A program made the translations under genes and the position numbers. DNA of 64,000 bases from Microbacterium halotolerans (GTDB lineage: Bacteria > Actinomycetota > Actinomycetes > Actinomycetales > Microbacteriaceae), in assembly GCF_003569805.1 (NCBI RefSeq), contig NZ_KZ984054.1, positions 186,001-250,000 of the forward strand. The letters are read 5' to 3'. The notes under the pieces were generated by a model. That model saw only the letters and a program-made list of their open reading frames with translations, made no database searches and was not told the origin of the DNA. Below, piece after piece: positions 1 to 11,512 of this stretch; positions within the stretch are counted from its first letter, which is position 1, and every line of letters starts with the position of its first letter.

Positions 1-722
1 CGTGCAAGCAGCTCAGCCCCGTGATCGAGAAGGTCGTGCGCGAGCTCGCCGGTCGCGTCGTGCTGGTGAAGGTCGACATCGACCAGAACCCGCAGCTGAA
101 GCAGGCTTTCGGCGCACAGTCGATTCCGATGGTGGTCGCCCTCCTCGGCGGCCAGCCGGCGCCGCTGTTCAACGGCGCCATCCCGGAGCAGCAGGTTCGC
201 CAGGTGTTCGACCAGCTGCTGCAGGTGGCGGCGCAGAACGGCATCACCGGAACGGTCGATGCGTCGGCGGAGGGCGAGGATCGGGCCGAGGAGCCCGAGG
301 AGAAGCCGTTGCCGCCGCTGCACGCCGAGGCGTTCGCTGCGATCGAGGCCGGCGACTACGCCAGGGCGGTCACGGCATATGAGCAGGCGCTCAAGGAGAA
401 CCCGCGCGATGAGGATGCGCAGGCAGGGCTCGGGCAGGTGAAGCTGCTCGCTCGCGTGCAGGACGTCGATCTGCAGCAGGCGAGGCAGGCGGCGGCAGAC
501 GCGCCGACGGACGTGGACGCGCAGCTCACCGTGGCGGACCTCGACGTCGCCGGCGGTCACGTCGAGGACGCGTTCGACCGGCTGCTCGAGCTGTTCGCCG
601 TTCTCGACACGGAATCGAGGGCGCCGGTGCAGCAGCGACTCGTCGAGCTGTTCGGCGTCATGGGCGCCGCAGACCCTCGCGTGGTTAAGGCCCGCACGCG
701 GTTGACCAGCCTGCTGTTCTGA
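1..722 (+). CDS. Thioredoxin-TPR chaperedoxin (YbbN/CnoX-like), 5' end missing
   Basis: The gene enters the window already open. The first full codon (position 3) is a cysteine followed by KQLSPVIEK, which fits the second cysteine of a thioredoxin WCxxC site with the first half cut off by the window edge. The thioredoxin fold continues to about visible residue 85, including the cis-proline stretch SIPMVVALLGG. An acidic linker and TPR-like helices (AFAAIEAGDYARAVTAYEQAL) fill the C-terminal half. This thioredoxin-plus-TPR layout is that of YbbN/CnoX holdases. It stops 6 nt before the downstream cysteine desulfurase, so the two may be co-transcribed. Whether the WCxxC is intact cannot be seen here. 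Confidence 0.85.
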   Translation, partial: CKQLSPVIEKVVRELAGRVVLVKVDIDQNPQLKQAFGAQSIPMVVALLGGQPAPLFNGAIPEQQVRQVFDQLLQVAAQNGITGTVDASAEGEDRAEEPEEKPLPPLHAEAFAAIEAGDYARAVTAYEQALKENPRDEDAQAGLGQVKLLARVQDVDLQQARQAAADAPTDVDAQLTVADLDVAGGHVEDAFDRLLELFAVLDTESRAPVQQRLVELFGVMGAADPRVVKARTRLTSLLF

Positions 723-728
723 GACCGG

Positions 729-2018
729 ATGAGCGCGCCCGTCTACCTCGATCACGCCGCGACGACGCCGCTGCGGCCTGAGGTGCGCGATGCGTGGCTC
801 GAGACGCAGCAGCTGGTGGGCAACGCGTCGTCGATCCACGGTGCGGGCCAGCAGGCGCGCCGTGTGCTGGAGGATGCCCGCGAACGCCTTGCCGCCGTCC
901 TGGGATGCGAGCCGATCGAGGTCGTGCTCACCAGCGGAGGAACCGAGTCGATCGGGCTTGCTCTGCAGGGGCTGTGGCGCTCGCGGGCGACGAGTGCGGA
1001 GCGGATCGTGCTGCCGGACGGCGAGCACCATGCGACGCTCGACACCGTGGGGTGGCTCGCCTCGCACGAGGGGTCCTCAGTGACACCGGTGTCGTTGGAC
1101 GCCGCGGGGCGGATCCCCGTGGAAGCGTTCATGGCCGCGCTGGCAGAGCACACGGGGCCGGATGTCGAGTCGACAATGCGGGCATCGGCGACAACACGCC
1201 GGGACGCGGCGAAGGATGCAGCGCCCGCATCGCCGCGGGGGTCCGGCCAGATGCGCTCCGGCAGCGCCCGCGCCGCCGTGGCGACCGCACTCGTCGCAGG
1301 CAACGAAACGGGCACGGTCAACGACGCGGCTGGTCTGTCACGCGCCGCTGCGGACGCGGGCGTTCCGCTGCACCTCGACGCCGTCGCCGCGTTCGGCCAC
1401 GTCGGTGTGGAATTCTCCGGATGGCGCGGCGACGCCTCGCCGGGGACGGGGCTCGTCGCCCTCAGCGTCTCGGGTCACAAGATCGGCGCCCCGGTCGGCA
1501 CGGGCGCGCTGGTCGTCTCGCGCACGGCGACCGTCGAGCCGCTCCTGCACGGCGGCGGCCAGCAGCGCGGTCTGCGCGCAGGAACCCAGGACATCGCAGG
1601 AGCGGTCGCACTGGCCCGCGCCGCCGAGCTCGCCGAACTCGAGCGCGAGGCAGAAGCCATGCGCCTCGGCGAGCTGCGCGAGCGCTTCCTGTCTGCACTG
1701 AGGCGCGACATCCCCGAAGCCGTCGTGCTCGGCGATCCGGAACACCGTCTGCCGGGCACGATCCACCTGCACCTGCCGGGCGCCGGAGGCGAGTCGCTGC
1801 TGTTCCTGCTCGACCAGCGCGGCATCTCCGTGTCGACCGGGTCGGCGTGCCAAGCAGGTGTCGCCGAGCCGTCGCACGTGGTCATGGCGCTCGGCTACTC
1901 CCAGACGGAGGCGAGCCAGGTGCTGCGGATCAGCCTCGGCCGCACCACGACCGCGGAGGACGTCGACGCGCTCGCGGGGGCGCTTCCCGTGTCATACCGT
2001 CGTCTGGCCGCGCGCTGA
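729..2018 (+). CDS. Cysteine desulfurase, NifS/IscS class V aminotransferase family, with internal insert
   Basis: PLP-dependent enzyme that removes sulfur from L-cysteine as an enzyme-bound persulfide. The family start YLDHAATTPLRPEV is present. The PLP Schiff-base lysine is Lys251 in SGHKIGAPVG, and the catalytic cysteine is Cys374 in STGSACQAG. The ATG lies 6 nt after the previous stop. mnmA follows 57 nt downstream, so the likely job is supplying sulfur for tRNA 2-thiouridine rather than Fe-S clusters; SufS elsewhere in the window probably covers those. Residues about 142-185 form an Ala/Ser/Arg-rich low-complexity insert just before the conserved AGNETGTVND, where relatives usually have only a short strand. 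The reading frame is intact on both sides, so I read it as a surface insertion. Confidence 0.93.
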   Translation: MSAPVYLDHAATTPLRPEVRDAWLETQQLVGNASSIHGAGQQARRVLEDARERLAAVLGCEPIEVVLTSGGTESIGLALQGLWRSRATSAERIVLPDGEHHATLDTVGWLASHEGSSVTPVSLDAAGRIPVEAFMAALAEHTGPDVESTMRASATTRRDAAKDAAPASPRGSGQMRSGSARAAVATALVAGNETGTVNDAAGLSRAAADAGVPLHLDAVAAFGHVGVEFSGWRGDASPGTGLVALSVSGHKIGAPVGTGALVVSRTATVEPLLHGGGQQRGLRAGTQDIAGAVALARAAELAELEREAEAMRLGELRERFLSALRRDIPEAVVLGDPEHRLPGTIHLHLPGAGGESLLFLLDQRGISVSTGSACQAGVAEPSHVVMALGYSQTEASQVLRISLGRTTTAEDVDALAGALPVSYRRLAAR

Positions 2019-2063
2019 GATAGGACCTGACCGCGCGCTGAGGCCGCGGCCGCCAGCGGCGCG

Positions 2064-2075
2064 TACCCTGGAAGC
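2064..2075 (+). promoter_or_regulatory. -10 box and 6-nt spacer, leaderless promoter of mnmA
   Basis: TACCCT at 2064-2069 lies exactly 6 nt before the mnmA ATG. The transcript would start at or next to the start codon. No convincing -35 is visible. Confidence 0.5.
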
Positions 2076-3179
2076 ATGCGTGTTCTTGCGGCGATGAGCG
2101 GGGGAGTGGACTCCGCAGTGGCCGCCGCGCGCGCCGTCGAAGCAGGGCACGAGGTCGTCGGCGTGCACCTCGCGCTCTCCCGCGCCGGCGGTACGCTGCG
2201 CGCAGGGAGTCGCGGCTGCTGCACGATCGAGGACTCATTGGACGCACGACGAGTGTCGGACAAGCTCGGCATCCCTTTCTACGTATGGGACTTCTCCGAG
2301 CGCTTCCGCGACGACGTGATCGCCGACTTCGTCGACGAGTACCGTGCAGGCCGCACCCCGAACCCGTGCATGCGCTGCAACGAGAAGATCAAGTTCGCCG
2401 CCCTGCTCGAGCGCGGCATCGAGCTCGGCTTCGACGCCGTCTGCACGGGGCACTACGCCACGCTCGTCGACGGCGAGCGCGGTCTCGAGCTGCACCGCTC
2501 CAGCGAGGAGGCGAAGGATCAGTCCTACGTGCTCGGTGTGCTCACGGCCGAGCAGCTCGCGCACTGCATGTTCCCGCTCGGTGAGACGCCGTCGAAGCAG
2601 CTGGTGCGCGCAGAGGCGGAGCGCCGTGGGCTCGCCGTCGCCCAGAAGCCCGACAGCTACGACATCTGCTTCATCCCCGATGGCGACACGAAGGGGTGGC
2701 TCGCCGAGAAGGTGGGCGAGGAGCAGGGCGACATCGTCGACCGCTCAGGCAGCGTCGTCGGCTCGCACGACGGCGCCCACTCGTTCACCGTCGGTCAGCG
2801 CCGAGGGCTGAAGCTCGGCGTGCCGGCCTCCGACGGCAAGCCGCGGTTCGTGCTCGAGGTCAAGCCGGTGTCGAACCAGGTCGTCGTCGGCCCCAAGGAG
2901 GCTCTTGCGGTCGTTTCCCTCGCCGGCGAAAGGTACACCTGGGCGGGCACCGAACCCGCGCAGTCGGATGAGCCTTTCGCATGCGACGTGCAGGTGCGCG
3001 CCCACGCTGATCCGGTGCCCGCCGTCGCCCGCGTCGCGGACGGCGAGATGATCGTCGACGTCGAAGAGCCGCTCACCGGCGTCGCCCCCGGCCAGACGGC
3101 CGTGCTCTACGACGGCACCCGCGTGATCGGTCAGTGCACGATCGACCGCACCGTCTCCGCCGTGCCAGCCCCGGTCTGA
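2076..3179 (+). CDS. mnmA: tRNA-specific 2-thiouridylase MnmA
   Basis: Catalyses ATP-dependent thiolation of U34 in the tRNAs for Glu, Gln and Lys, using sulfur relayed from a cysteine desulfurase. The PP-loop SGGVDS lies at residues 8-13. The two catalytic cysteines are Cys98 in NPCMRC and Cys198 in [16 protein letters not shown] and KDQSYVLG are also recognisable, and the C-terminal beta-barrel contains [19 protein letters not shown]. The length of 367 aa is normal for the family. The gene follows a cysteine desulfurase in the same orientation, a common arrangement for a dedicated sulfur donor. The ATG is supported by a TAnnnT box 6 nt upstream. Confidence 0.97.
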   Translation: MRVLAAMSGGVDSAVAAARAVEAGHEVVGVHLALSRAGGTLRAGSRGCCTIEDSLDARRVSDKLGIPFYVWDFSERFRDDVIADFVDEYRAGRTPNPCMRCNEKIKFAALLERGIELGFDAVCTGHYATLVDGERGLELHRSSEEAKDQSYVLGVLTAEQLAHCMFPLGETPSKQLVRAEAERRGLAVAQKPDSYDICFIPDGDTKGWLAEKVGEEQGDIVDRSGSVVGSHDGAHSFTVGQRRGLKLGVPASDGKPRFVLEVKPVSNQVVVGPKEALAVVSLAGERYTWAGTEPAQSDEPFACDVQVRAHADPVPAVARVADGEMIVDVEEPLTGVAPGQTAVLYDGTRVIGQCTIDRTVSAVPAPV

Positions 3180-3269
3180 CCCGCGCACCGGCGTCGTGCG
3201 GTCGTCGCTGAGGGGCGTCGCACCGGGGAGAGACGAGCGGGCCTGCTCCTGAACGTCGGTGCCCCTTCG

Positions 3270-5672
<2,403 letters not shown>

Positions 5673-5687
5673 CTGAGAATTTGCCGG

Positions 5688-5699
5688 TAGCGTGCCAGG
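5688..5699 (+). promoter_or_regulatory. -10 box and 6-nt spacer, leaderless promoter of putP
   Basis: TAGCGT at 5688-5693, then 6 nt, then the ATG at 5700, within the 27-nt gap after ligA. Confidence 0.5.
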
Positions 5700-7286
5700 A
5701 TGCAGCCACAGACGTACTTCATCATCGCGCTCGTCATATACTTCGCGGCCATGATCGGAATCGGCGTCTACGCGACGCTGAAGACGAAGAGTCACGAAGA
5801 CTACATGCTCGGCGGCCGCAGTCTGCCACCGGCGGTCGCGGCGCTCAGCGCCGGGGCATCGGACATGTCGGGCTGGCTCGTCATGGGCCTTCCGGGCGCC
5901 CTCTACTTCACCGGTCTCTTCGATGCCTGGATCGCCATCGGCCTGACGATCGGCGCCTACTTGAACTGGAAGCTGGTGGCGCCGCGTCTGCGCGCCTACA
6001 CCGAGGTCGCGAAGAACTCGATCACGGTGCCCAGCTTCCTCGAGAACCGCACCCGCGACAACACGCACGTGCTCCGCATCGTCGCGGGCGTCGTGATCCT
6101 GGTGTTCTTCACGCTGTACGTCTCCAGCGGCATGGTCGCCGGCGGAAAGTACTTCGAGAGCGCCTTCGGCGGCGACTACCTGCTGGGCATGCTCCTGGTC
6201 GGCGGCGTGACGCTGACGTACACGCTGTTCGGAGGCTTCCTCGGGGCGACCTACACCGACTTCGTGCAGGGCATCATGATCTTCGCCGCCCTGATGATCG
6301 TTCCGGTGCTGGCCGTGATCTCGATCGGCGACCTCACCGCTCTCGCTGACGGATTCGACGCGGCCAGCGCGCAGCGCATCACCGAGGCGCAGACCGCGAT
6401 GGACGCGGGAGAGGAAGGGCCGTTCGCGAGCGCGACACCGCTGTCGTGGTTCGGTGAGGGCTTCTCCGGCGTCGTGCTGCTCGGGATCATCTCCTCGCTC
6501 GCGTGGGGACTGGGCTACTTCGGCCAGCCGCACATCATCGTGCGCTTCATGGCACTGCGCAACGCGGGCGACGCCAAGGTCGCCCGCCGCATCGGCATCG
6601 GCTGGATGATCCTGTCGCTGATCGGCGCCGTGGCCTCCGGCCTCATCGGCATCGCGTGGTTCCATGTCAAGGGAATCGAGCTCCCCGATTCGGAGACGGT
6701 CGTGCTCGTGCTCGCGCAGAACCTGATGCACCCGTTCGTGGCGGGGCTCGTTCTCGCCGCGGTTCTCGCCGCGATCATGTCGACGATCTCGAGCCAGCTG
6801 ATCGTGTCGTCGTCCGCGCTGATCGAGGACATCGCGCGCCTGGTGCTGAAGAAGAGCATCAAGGAGTCCGTGCTGGTGTGGCTCGGCCGCGGGGCGGTGC
6901 TCATCATCGCCGTGATCGCCATCCTGATCGGGCTCGACTCCGAATCGTCCGTGCTCGATCTGGTCAGCTTCGCCTGGGCGGGCTTCGGCGCCGCGTTCGG
7001 CCCGCTGATCATCCTGTCGCTGTTCTGGCGCCGACTCACCAACATCGGAGCGATCGTCGGCATGGTCGCCGGCGCAGCCACCGCATGGGTGTGGGGCCAG
7101 TACCTGTCCGGCGGCATCTTCGACCTGTACGAGATCGTGCCGGGCTTCCTGATCAACCTCGTGCTCGCCGTCGTCGTCAGCGTCTCGACGCACAAGGCGG
7201 ACACGGATTCGGACAACGAGATCCAGAAGGAGTTCAGCGACACCGACACGATCATCCTGACGCAGGTCAAGCGCCGCTCGGAGTGA
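5700..7286 (+). CDS. putP: Sodium/proline symporter PutP
   Basis: Sodium:solute symporter (SSS family) that imports proline with Na+ across the cytoplasmic membrane. The protein is 528 aa with about 13 hydrophobic helices. Family features include MLGGRSLPPAVAALSAGASDMSGWL near the N terminus, the GGFLGATYTDFVQG segment, and STISSQLIVSSSALIEDI in the region that forms the second Na+ site. The start is set by a -10 box 6 nt upstream. It stands alone: ligA precedes it with its own promoter and a bidirectional hairpin terminator follows. Proline specificity is inferred from overall similarity to PutP; other SSS substrates are possible but less likely. Confidence 0.93.
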   Translation: MQPQTYFIIALVIYFAAMIGIGVYATLKTKSHEDYMLGGRSLPPAVAALSAGASDMSGWLVMGLPGALYFTGLFDAWIAIGLTIGAYLNWKLVAPRLRAYTEVAKNSITVPSFLENRTRDNTHVLRIVAGVVILVFFTLYVSSGMVAGGKYFESAFGGDYLLGMLLVGGVTLTYTLFGGFLGATYTDFVQGIMIFAALMIVPVLAVISIGDLTALADGFDAASAQRITEAQTAMDAGEEGPFASATPLSWFGEGFSGVVLLGIISSLAWGLGYFGQPHIIVRFMALRNAGDAKVARRIGIGWMILSLIGAVASGLIGIAWFHVKGIELPDSETVVLVLAQNLMHPFVAGLVLAAVLAAIMSTISSQLIVSSSALIEDIARLVLKKSIKESVLVWLGRGAVLIIAVIAILIGLDSESSVLDLVSFAWAGFGAAFGPLIILSLFWRRLTNIGAIVGMVAGAATAWVWGQYLSGGIFDLYEIVPGFLINLVLAVVVSVSTHKADTDSDNEIQKEFSDTDTIILTQVKRRSE

Positions 7287-7300
7287 TCCTGGTATGACCG

Positions 7301-7338
7301 GATGGCCGTGCCTGAGCTGCATCTCGGGCACGGCCATC
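7301..7338. terminator. Bidirectional hairpin terminator between putP and the TPR gene
   Basis: A perfect 12-bp inverted repeat, 7301-7312 and 7327-7338, with a 14-nt loop, sits between the convergent ends of putP (7286) and the minus-strand TPR gene (7376). There is no U-run, as is common in actinobacteria. Confidence 0.75.
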
Positions 7339-7375
7339 GTCGTGGCGGCACATCACGCCGCCCGCAGGTGCGCGA

Positions 7376-7876
7376 CTACTCCTCGGTGAGCGCCGCGGCG
7401 TATGCGCGCACCGAGCGGTTGTACCGCGGCAGCGTCGGTTCGATCACCTCGATCGCGGCGCGCAGAGCTTCGTCGCTGCGACCCGCACTGTGCAGCGCGA
7501 GCGCCAGGAAGACCGCTGGGGCGGCGCCCGTGTCGGCGTGGAACGGCGCCTCGCGCAGCATCGCAATGGCCTCGTCTACGCGGTCGAGATTGCGCAGCGT
7601 CGATGCGTGCTGCACCACGAGCTGCGCGGCCCTCGACGGGTCGACAGTGCTCAGGCCCTCTGCCGCGGCGCGCGCGTACTCGGCGTCGGCTTCTGCCTCG
7701 TGTCCCGTCGAATCGAAGGCGCCGCCCAGTTCGAACGCGCCGAGTGCCGGGTGCGGTGCGGCCGCGGCGAGCGCCGTCATCCGCACGACGAGTTCCTCGT
7801 CGCCGCAGCCGGACGCCCACAGGGTCTCGACGCGCTCCTCCCATTCCCCGGCGGAGCGCGGGTTATGTTCGCTCAC
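7376..7876 (-). CDS. Tetratricopeptide-repeat protein, 166 aa
   Basis: Small soluble helical protein with TPR-like pairs, for example GAFDSTGHEAEADAEYARAA and TLRNLDRVDEAIAMLREAP. No enzymatic motif, signal peptide or membrane segment is visible. The GTG start overlaps the TGA of the upstream acyl-CoA ligase as GTGA, so the two are translationally coupled. The coupling suggests, but does not show, a role linked to the ligase. Similar small TPR proteins occur in actinobacteria without assigned functions, so I give none. Confidence 0.8.
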   Translation of the reverse strand: MSEHNPRSAGEWEERVETLWASGCGDEELVVRMTALAAAAPHPALGAFELGGAFDSTGHEAEADAEYARAAAEGLSTVDPSRAAQLVVQHASTLRNLDRVDEAIAMLREAPFHADTGAAPAVFLALALHSAGRSDEALRAAIEVIEPTLPRYNRSVRAYAAALTEE

Positions 7877-9576
7877 GCGGCGCTCTCGGCGTCGGCGAGC
7901 AGCAGCTCGCGCACCTGCTTGCGCAGCACCTTGCCGATCATCGACTTCGGCAGCTCTTCGACCACCACGAAGCGGCGGGGCGCCTTGTACGGCGTGAGGA
8001 CGCGCTTGACGAACTCGCGGGCTTCGTCCTGGTCGAACTCGGCTTCGCCGTCGAGCACCACCGCGGCGACGACCTCTTCGCCGCCGGATGACGGCATTCC
8101 GACGACGGCGGCATCGGTGATCGCCGGATGCTGACGCAGCGCGATCTCGACCTCGGTCGGCGCGACGTTGAATCCGTTGGTGATGATGAGCTCCTTGATC
8201 CGGTCGACGACCGTGAGGAACCCGTCGGCGTCCATCTCCACGATGTCGCCCGTGCGGAACCAGCCGTCGAAGAACACCCTCTCGGTCTCTTCGGGCCTGC
8301 CGAAGTACCCGCCGAACACCTGCGGCCCGCGCACGAGCAGTTCTCCGGCCTCGCTCGGCTCGGCATCGCGGATCGGATCTTCCGGATCGACGACGCGCAC
8401 CTCGGTGCCGGGAAGAGGCAGGCCGATCGTACCGGCTCGGCGATTGTCGCCCACCGGGTTCACACACAGCACGGGGGAGCACTCGCTCAGCCCATAGCCC
8501 TCGACGAGCATGCCGCCGGTCTCCTCCTCCCACGGCACGACGAGCGCGTCGTCCAGCGCCATCGCACCCGAGACACCGATACCCGTGCCCGCGAGGGAGA
8601 CGCCGGTCTCCTTCGCTCGCTTCAGCAGACGTTCGGCGATGGGGGGAACAGCGGGCAGCACCGTCGCGGGGTGCTTCTTCGTCACGGCGAGCACCATGTC
8701 GGGGTCGAATTTCGGGAACAGCACGAGCCTCGCCGCCCGCGACATCGCATACGTCAGGCACAGCGTCAGCCCGTACGCGTGGAACATCGGCAGCACGGCG
8801 TAGACCACCGTGCCCTCACCATCAGGCACATCCGGGGTCCATGCTCTGGCCTGCGCGGCGTTCGCGAGCAGGTTGCGGTGCGTCAGCGTGGCGCCCTTCG
8901 GGTCGCCCGTGGTGCCGCTGGTGTACTGGATCACTGCGATGTCGTCGGTACCGGGTTCCGGCACGTCTCCGCCGATCGGCGCGTATCCGACCAGCTGCTC
9001 CCACGGCACGGCACCGCGCACGCGCCGCGTCAGCTGGGCGCGCTGTTCGCGCAGCTTCGGCACAGGCAGTCGCAGCGCCAGCTGCATGTACGCGGGCATT
9101 CCCTTGGTGATGTCGACCGAGACGAGCGAATCGACGGCGATGTCGTCCGGGAACTCCTGCACGGTGCGAGCGACCTTGCTCCACACGATCGCGTGCTTCG
9201 CGCCGTGGTCCTCGAACTGCTTGCGCAGCTCGCGCGGTGTGTACAGCGGGTTGTGCTCGACGACGATCGCCCCGAGTCGCAGCACCGCGTAGAACGCGAT
9301 GATGTGCTGCGAGCAGTTCGGCAGCACGATCGCAACCGGATCGCCCTTGCGCACGCCGAGCGAGTGCAGCCCGGCCGCCGCACGATCGATCGCGGCGGAC
9401 AGCTCCCGATAGCTCGTCACACGCCCGAAGAACTGCAGCGCGGGGGCATCGGGATGCTCGCGCGCTGAGGTCCTGACGAGGTCCATCAGAGATCCGGTCA
9501 TCTCATCGAGGTCTTCCGGCACGCCTGGCGCATAGGAAGCGGTCCAGGGGCGCGGCGGGTTGAACTGCGTCGTCAC
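7873..9576 (-). CDS. fadD: Long-chain fatty-acid-CoA ligase (FadD-like)
   Basis: Adenylate-forming enzyme that activates fatty acids to acyl-CoA with ATP. The AMP-binding signature is IQYTSGTTGDPKGATLTHRN near residue 215. Later motifs include GYGLSECSPV, WFRTGDIVEMDADGFLTVVDR and a C-terminal LPKSMIGKVLRK carrying the catalytic lysine. The 567-aa length is normal. The start is a GTG with TAGTCT placed 6 nt upstream on the minus strand, which matches the leaderless pattern of several neighbours. It forms a two-gene operon with the TPR protein. Chain length cannot be read from the sequence. Confidence 0.92.
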   Translation of the reverse strand: MTTQFNPPRPWTASYAPGVPEDLDEMTGSLMDLVRTSAREHPDAPALQFFGRVTSYRELSAAIDRAAAGLHSLGVRKGDPVAIVLPNCSQHIIAFYAVLRLGAIVVEHNPLYTPRELRKQFEDHGAKHAIVWSKVARTVQEFPDDIAVDSLVSVDITKGMPAYMQLALRLPVPKLREQRAQLTRRVRGAVPWEQLVGYAPIGGDVPEPGTDDIAVIQYTSGTTGDPKGATLTHRNLLANAAQARAWTPDVPDGEGTVVYAVLPMFHAYGLTLCLTYAMSRAARLVLFPKFDPDMVLAVTKKHPATVLPAVPPIAERLLKRAKETGVSLAGTGIGVSGAMALDDALVVPWEEETGGMLVEGYGLSECSPVLCVNPVGDNRRAGTIGLPLPGTEVRVVDPEDPIRDAEPSEAGELLVRGPQVFGGYFGRPEETERVFFDGWFRTGDIVEMDADGFLTVVDRIKELIITNGFNVAPTEVEIALRQHPAITDAAVVGMPSSGGEEVVAAVVLDGEAEFDQDEAREFVKRVLTPYKAPRRFVVVEELPKSMIGKVLRKQVRELLLADAESAA

Positions 9577-9588
9577 CAGACAAGACTA
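9577..9588 (-). promoter_or_regulatory. -10 box and 6-nt spacer, leaderless promoter of the acyl-CoA ligase
   Basis: On the minus strand TAGTCT (9583-9588) precedes the GTG by 6 nt. Confidence 0.5.
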
Positions 9589-9674
9589 TGTGAGCGCGCG
9601 CGACGGCGCGCAGCTGCCTTCTCCCGGACATCCGGATGGGGTCGCAGACGACAGCGCACACTCGTCCGGCGGCC

Positions 9675-9686
9675 TAGACTGGACCG
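9675..9686 (+). promoter_or_regulatory. -10 box and 6-nt spacer, promoter of gatCAB
   Basis: TAGACT at 9675-9680, 6 nt before the GTG of gatC. This is the only promoter candidate for the three coupled gat genes. Confidence 0.55.
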
Positions 9687-9986
9687 GTGTCAGAAATCAC
9701 TCCCGAACTCGTGCGCCATCTCGGTGTGCTCGCCCGAATTCAGCTGGAGGACGAGGAGGTGACCCGCCTGACCGGTGAGCTCGACGCCATCGTCGAGAAC
9801 ATCGCCAAGGTCTCGCGGGTCGCATCCGACGACGTCCCGGCGACGAGCCACCCCATCCCGATGCAGAACGTGTTCCGCCCCGACGAGGTCGGCGACATGC
9901 TCACGACCGATCAGGCGCTGCAGAATGCGCCCGACTCGGACGGAGACCGCTTCCGTGTGACCGCGATCCTCGGCGAAGAACAGTGA
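9687..9986 (+). CDS. gatC: Asp-tRNA(Asn)/Glu-tRNA(Gln) amidotransferase subunit C
   Basis: Small subunit that wraps around GatA and GatB in the transamidosome, which converts misacylated Glu-tRNA(Gln) and Asp-tRNA(Asn). The protein is 99 aa, with family motifs [20 protein letters not shown] at the N terminus and [10 protein letters not shown] near the C terminus. It starts at a GTG 6 nt after a -10 box. Its TGA is followed within 11 nt by the gatA start, so the three genes form one operon. The presence of GatCAB suggests the organism makes Gln-tRNA, and possibly Asn-tRNA, indirectly. Confidence 0.96.
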   Translation: MSEITPELVRHLGVLARIQLEDEEVTRLTGELDAIVENIAKVSRVASDDVPATSHPIPMQNVFRPDEVGDMLTTDQALQNAPDSDGDRFRVTAILGEEQ

Positions 9987-9997
9987 CGGGGGAGAAC

Positions 9998-11512
9998 ATG
10001 ACGGACATCATCCGGATGACCGCGGCCGAGCTGGCCGCGAAGCTCACCGAAGGCGAGATCTCGAGCGTCGAGGCCACCCAGGCTCACCTCGACCGCATCT
10101 CCGCCGTCGACGGTGCTGTGAACGCCTACCTGCACGTGAACGACGCGGCCGTCGACGCGGCCCGCGCGATCGACGAGCGCCGTGCAGCGGGAGAGCCGTT
10201 GCCGGAGCTCGCCGGCGTTCCGCTCGCGATCAAGGACGTCCTCGTCACAACGGACATGCCCTCGACATCCGGATCGAAGATCCTCGAGGGCTTCATGTCG
10301 CCGTACGACGCGACGGTGGTCGCCCGCGCCCGCGCCGCAGGGCTCGTGCCGCTCGGCAAGACCAACATGGACGAGTTCGCCATGGGATCGTCGACGGAGC
10401 ACTCCGCCTACGGGCCGACCCGCAATCCGTGGGACCTCGACCGGATCCCCGGCGGGTCCGGCGGCGGTTCGGCCGCTGCTGTCGCCGCCTTCGAAGCGCC
10501 GTTCGCTCTCGGCTCGGACACGGGCGGCTCGATCCGCCAGCCCGCGCACGTGACGGGAACCGTCGGCATCAAGCCGACCTACGGCGCGGTGAGCCGCTAC
10601 GGCTCGATCGCCCTGGCGTCCAGCCTCGACCAGGTCGGCCCCGTCTCCCGCACGGTGCTCGATTCCGCGCTGCTGCAGGATGTCATCGCCGGCCACGACG
10701 TGCACGATGCGACCTCCATCCAGCGCGACTGGCCGTCGATGGCCGCCGCAGCCCGTGAGGGCGCGACCGGCGCCGGGCTGAAGGGCCTGAGGATCGGCAT
10801 CGTGAAGGAGCTGCCGGACTCCGGCTTCCAGCACGGTGTCGCCGATTCCTTCCACCAGTCGCTGGCGAAGCTCGAGGCTCAGGGTGCGGAGATCGTCGAG
10901 ATCAGCGCGCCGCACTTCGAGTACGCGGTCGCCGCATACTACCTGATCCTTCCGGCAGAGGCGTCGAGCAACCTCGCCAAGTTCGACTCCGTGCGCTTCG
11001 GCATGCGGGTCGAGGTGCCGGGAGGCACAGTGGAGGACGTCATGTCGGCCACGCGCGACGCGGGCTTCGGGCCCGAGGTCAAGCGCCGCATCATCCTCGG
11101 CACGTACGCGCTGTCGGCCGGCTACTACGACGCCTACTACGGCAGCGCCCAGAAGGTGCGCACGCTGATTCAGCGCGACTTCGCAGCGGCCTTCGCCGAG
11201 GTCGACGTGATCGCCACACCGACGGCACCGACGACGGCGTTCAAGCTCGGCGAGAAGATCGATGACCCGCTGGCGATGTACCTGAACGACCTCACCACGA
11301 TCCCCGCCAACCTGGCGGGAATCCCCGGCATCTCGGTGCCGAGCGGCCTGTCAGAGGACGACGGCCTGCCCGTCGGGGTGCAGTTCCTCGCCCCCGCGCA
11401 CGAGGACGCACGCCTCTACCGGGTGGGTGCGGCACTCGAACACCTGCTCGTCGACGAATGGGGCGGTCCCCTGCTCGATCGGGCCCCCGCACTGAACGGA
11501 GGGGCACGCTGA
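9998..11512 (+). CDS. gatA: Asp-tRNA(Asn)/Glu-tRNA(Gln) amidotransferase subunit A
   Basis: Glutaminase subunit that releases ammonia from glutamine and passes it to GatB. The amidase-signature catalytic lysine is Lys79 in LAIKDVL. The glycine/serine-rich signature [13 protein letters not shown] follows, and [12 protein letters not shown] supplies the Ser-cisSer-Lys triad serines. The protein is 504 aa from the ATG at 9998, which has a GGGGGAG Shine-Dalgarno 4 nt upstream. A GTG at 9983 overlapping the gatC stop is in frame and would add five residues, but it lacks a ribosome site. Its own stop overlaps gatB as TGATG. Confidence 0.96.
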   Translation: MTDIIRMTAAELAAKLTEGEISSVEATQAHLDRISAVDGAVNAYLHVNDAAVDAARAIDERRAAGEPLPELAGVPLAIKDVLVTTDMPSTSGSKILEGFMSPYDATVVARARAAGLVPLGKTNMDEFAMGSSTEHSAYGPTRNPWDLDRIPGGSGGGSAAAVAAFEAPFALGSDTGGSIRQPAHVTGTVGIKPTYGAVSRYGSIALASSLDQVGPVSRTVLDSALLQDVIAGHDVHDATSIQRDWPSMAAAAREGATGAGLKGLRIGIVKELPDSGFQHGVADSFHQSLAKLEAQGAEIVEISAPHFEYAVAAYYLILPAEASSNLAKFDSVRFGMRVEVPGGTVEDVMSATRDAGFGPEVKRRIILGTYALSAGYYDAYYGSAQKVRTLIQRDFAAAFAEVDVIATPTAPTTAFKLGEKIDDPLAMYLNDLTTIPANLAGIPGISVPSGLSEDDGLPVGVQFLAPAHEDARLYRVGAALEHLLVDEWGGPLLDRAPALNGGAR

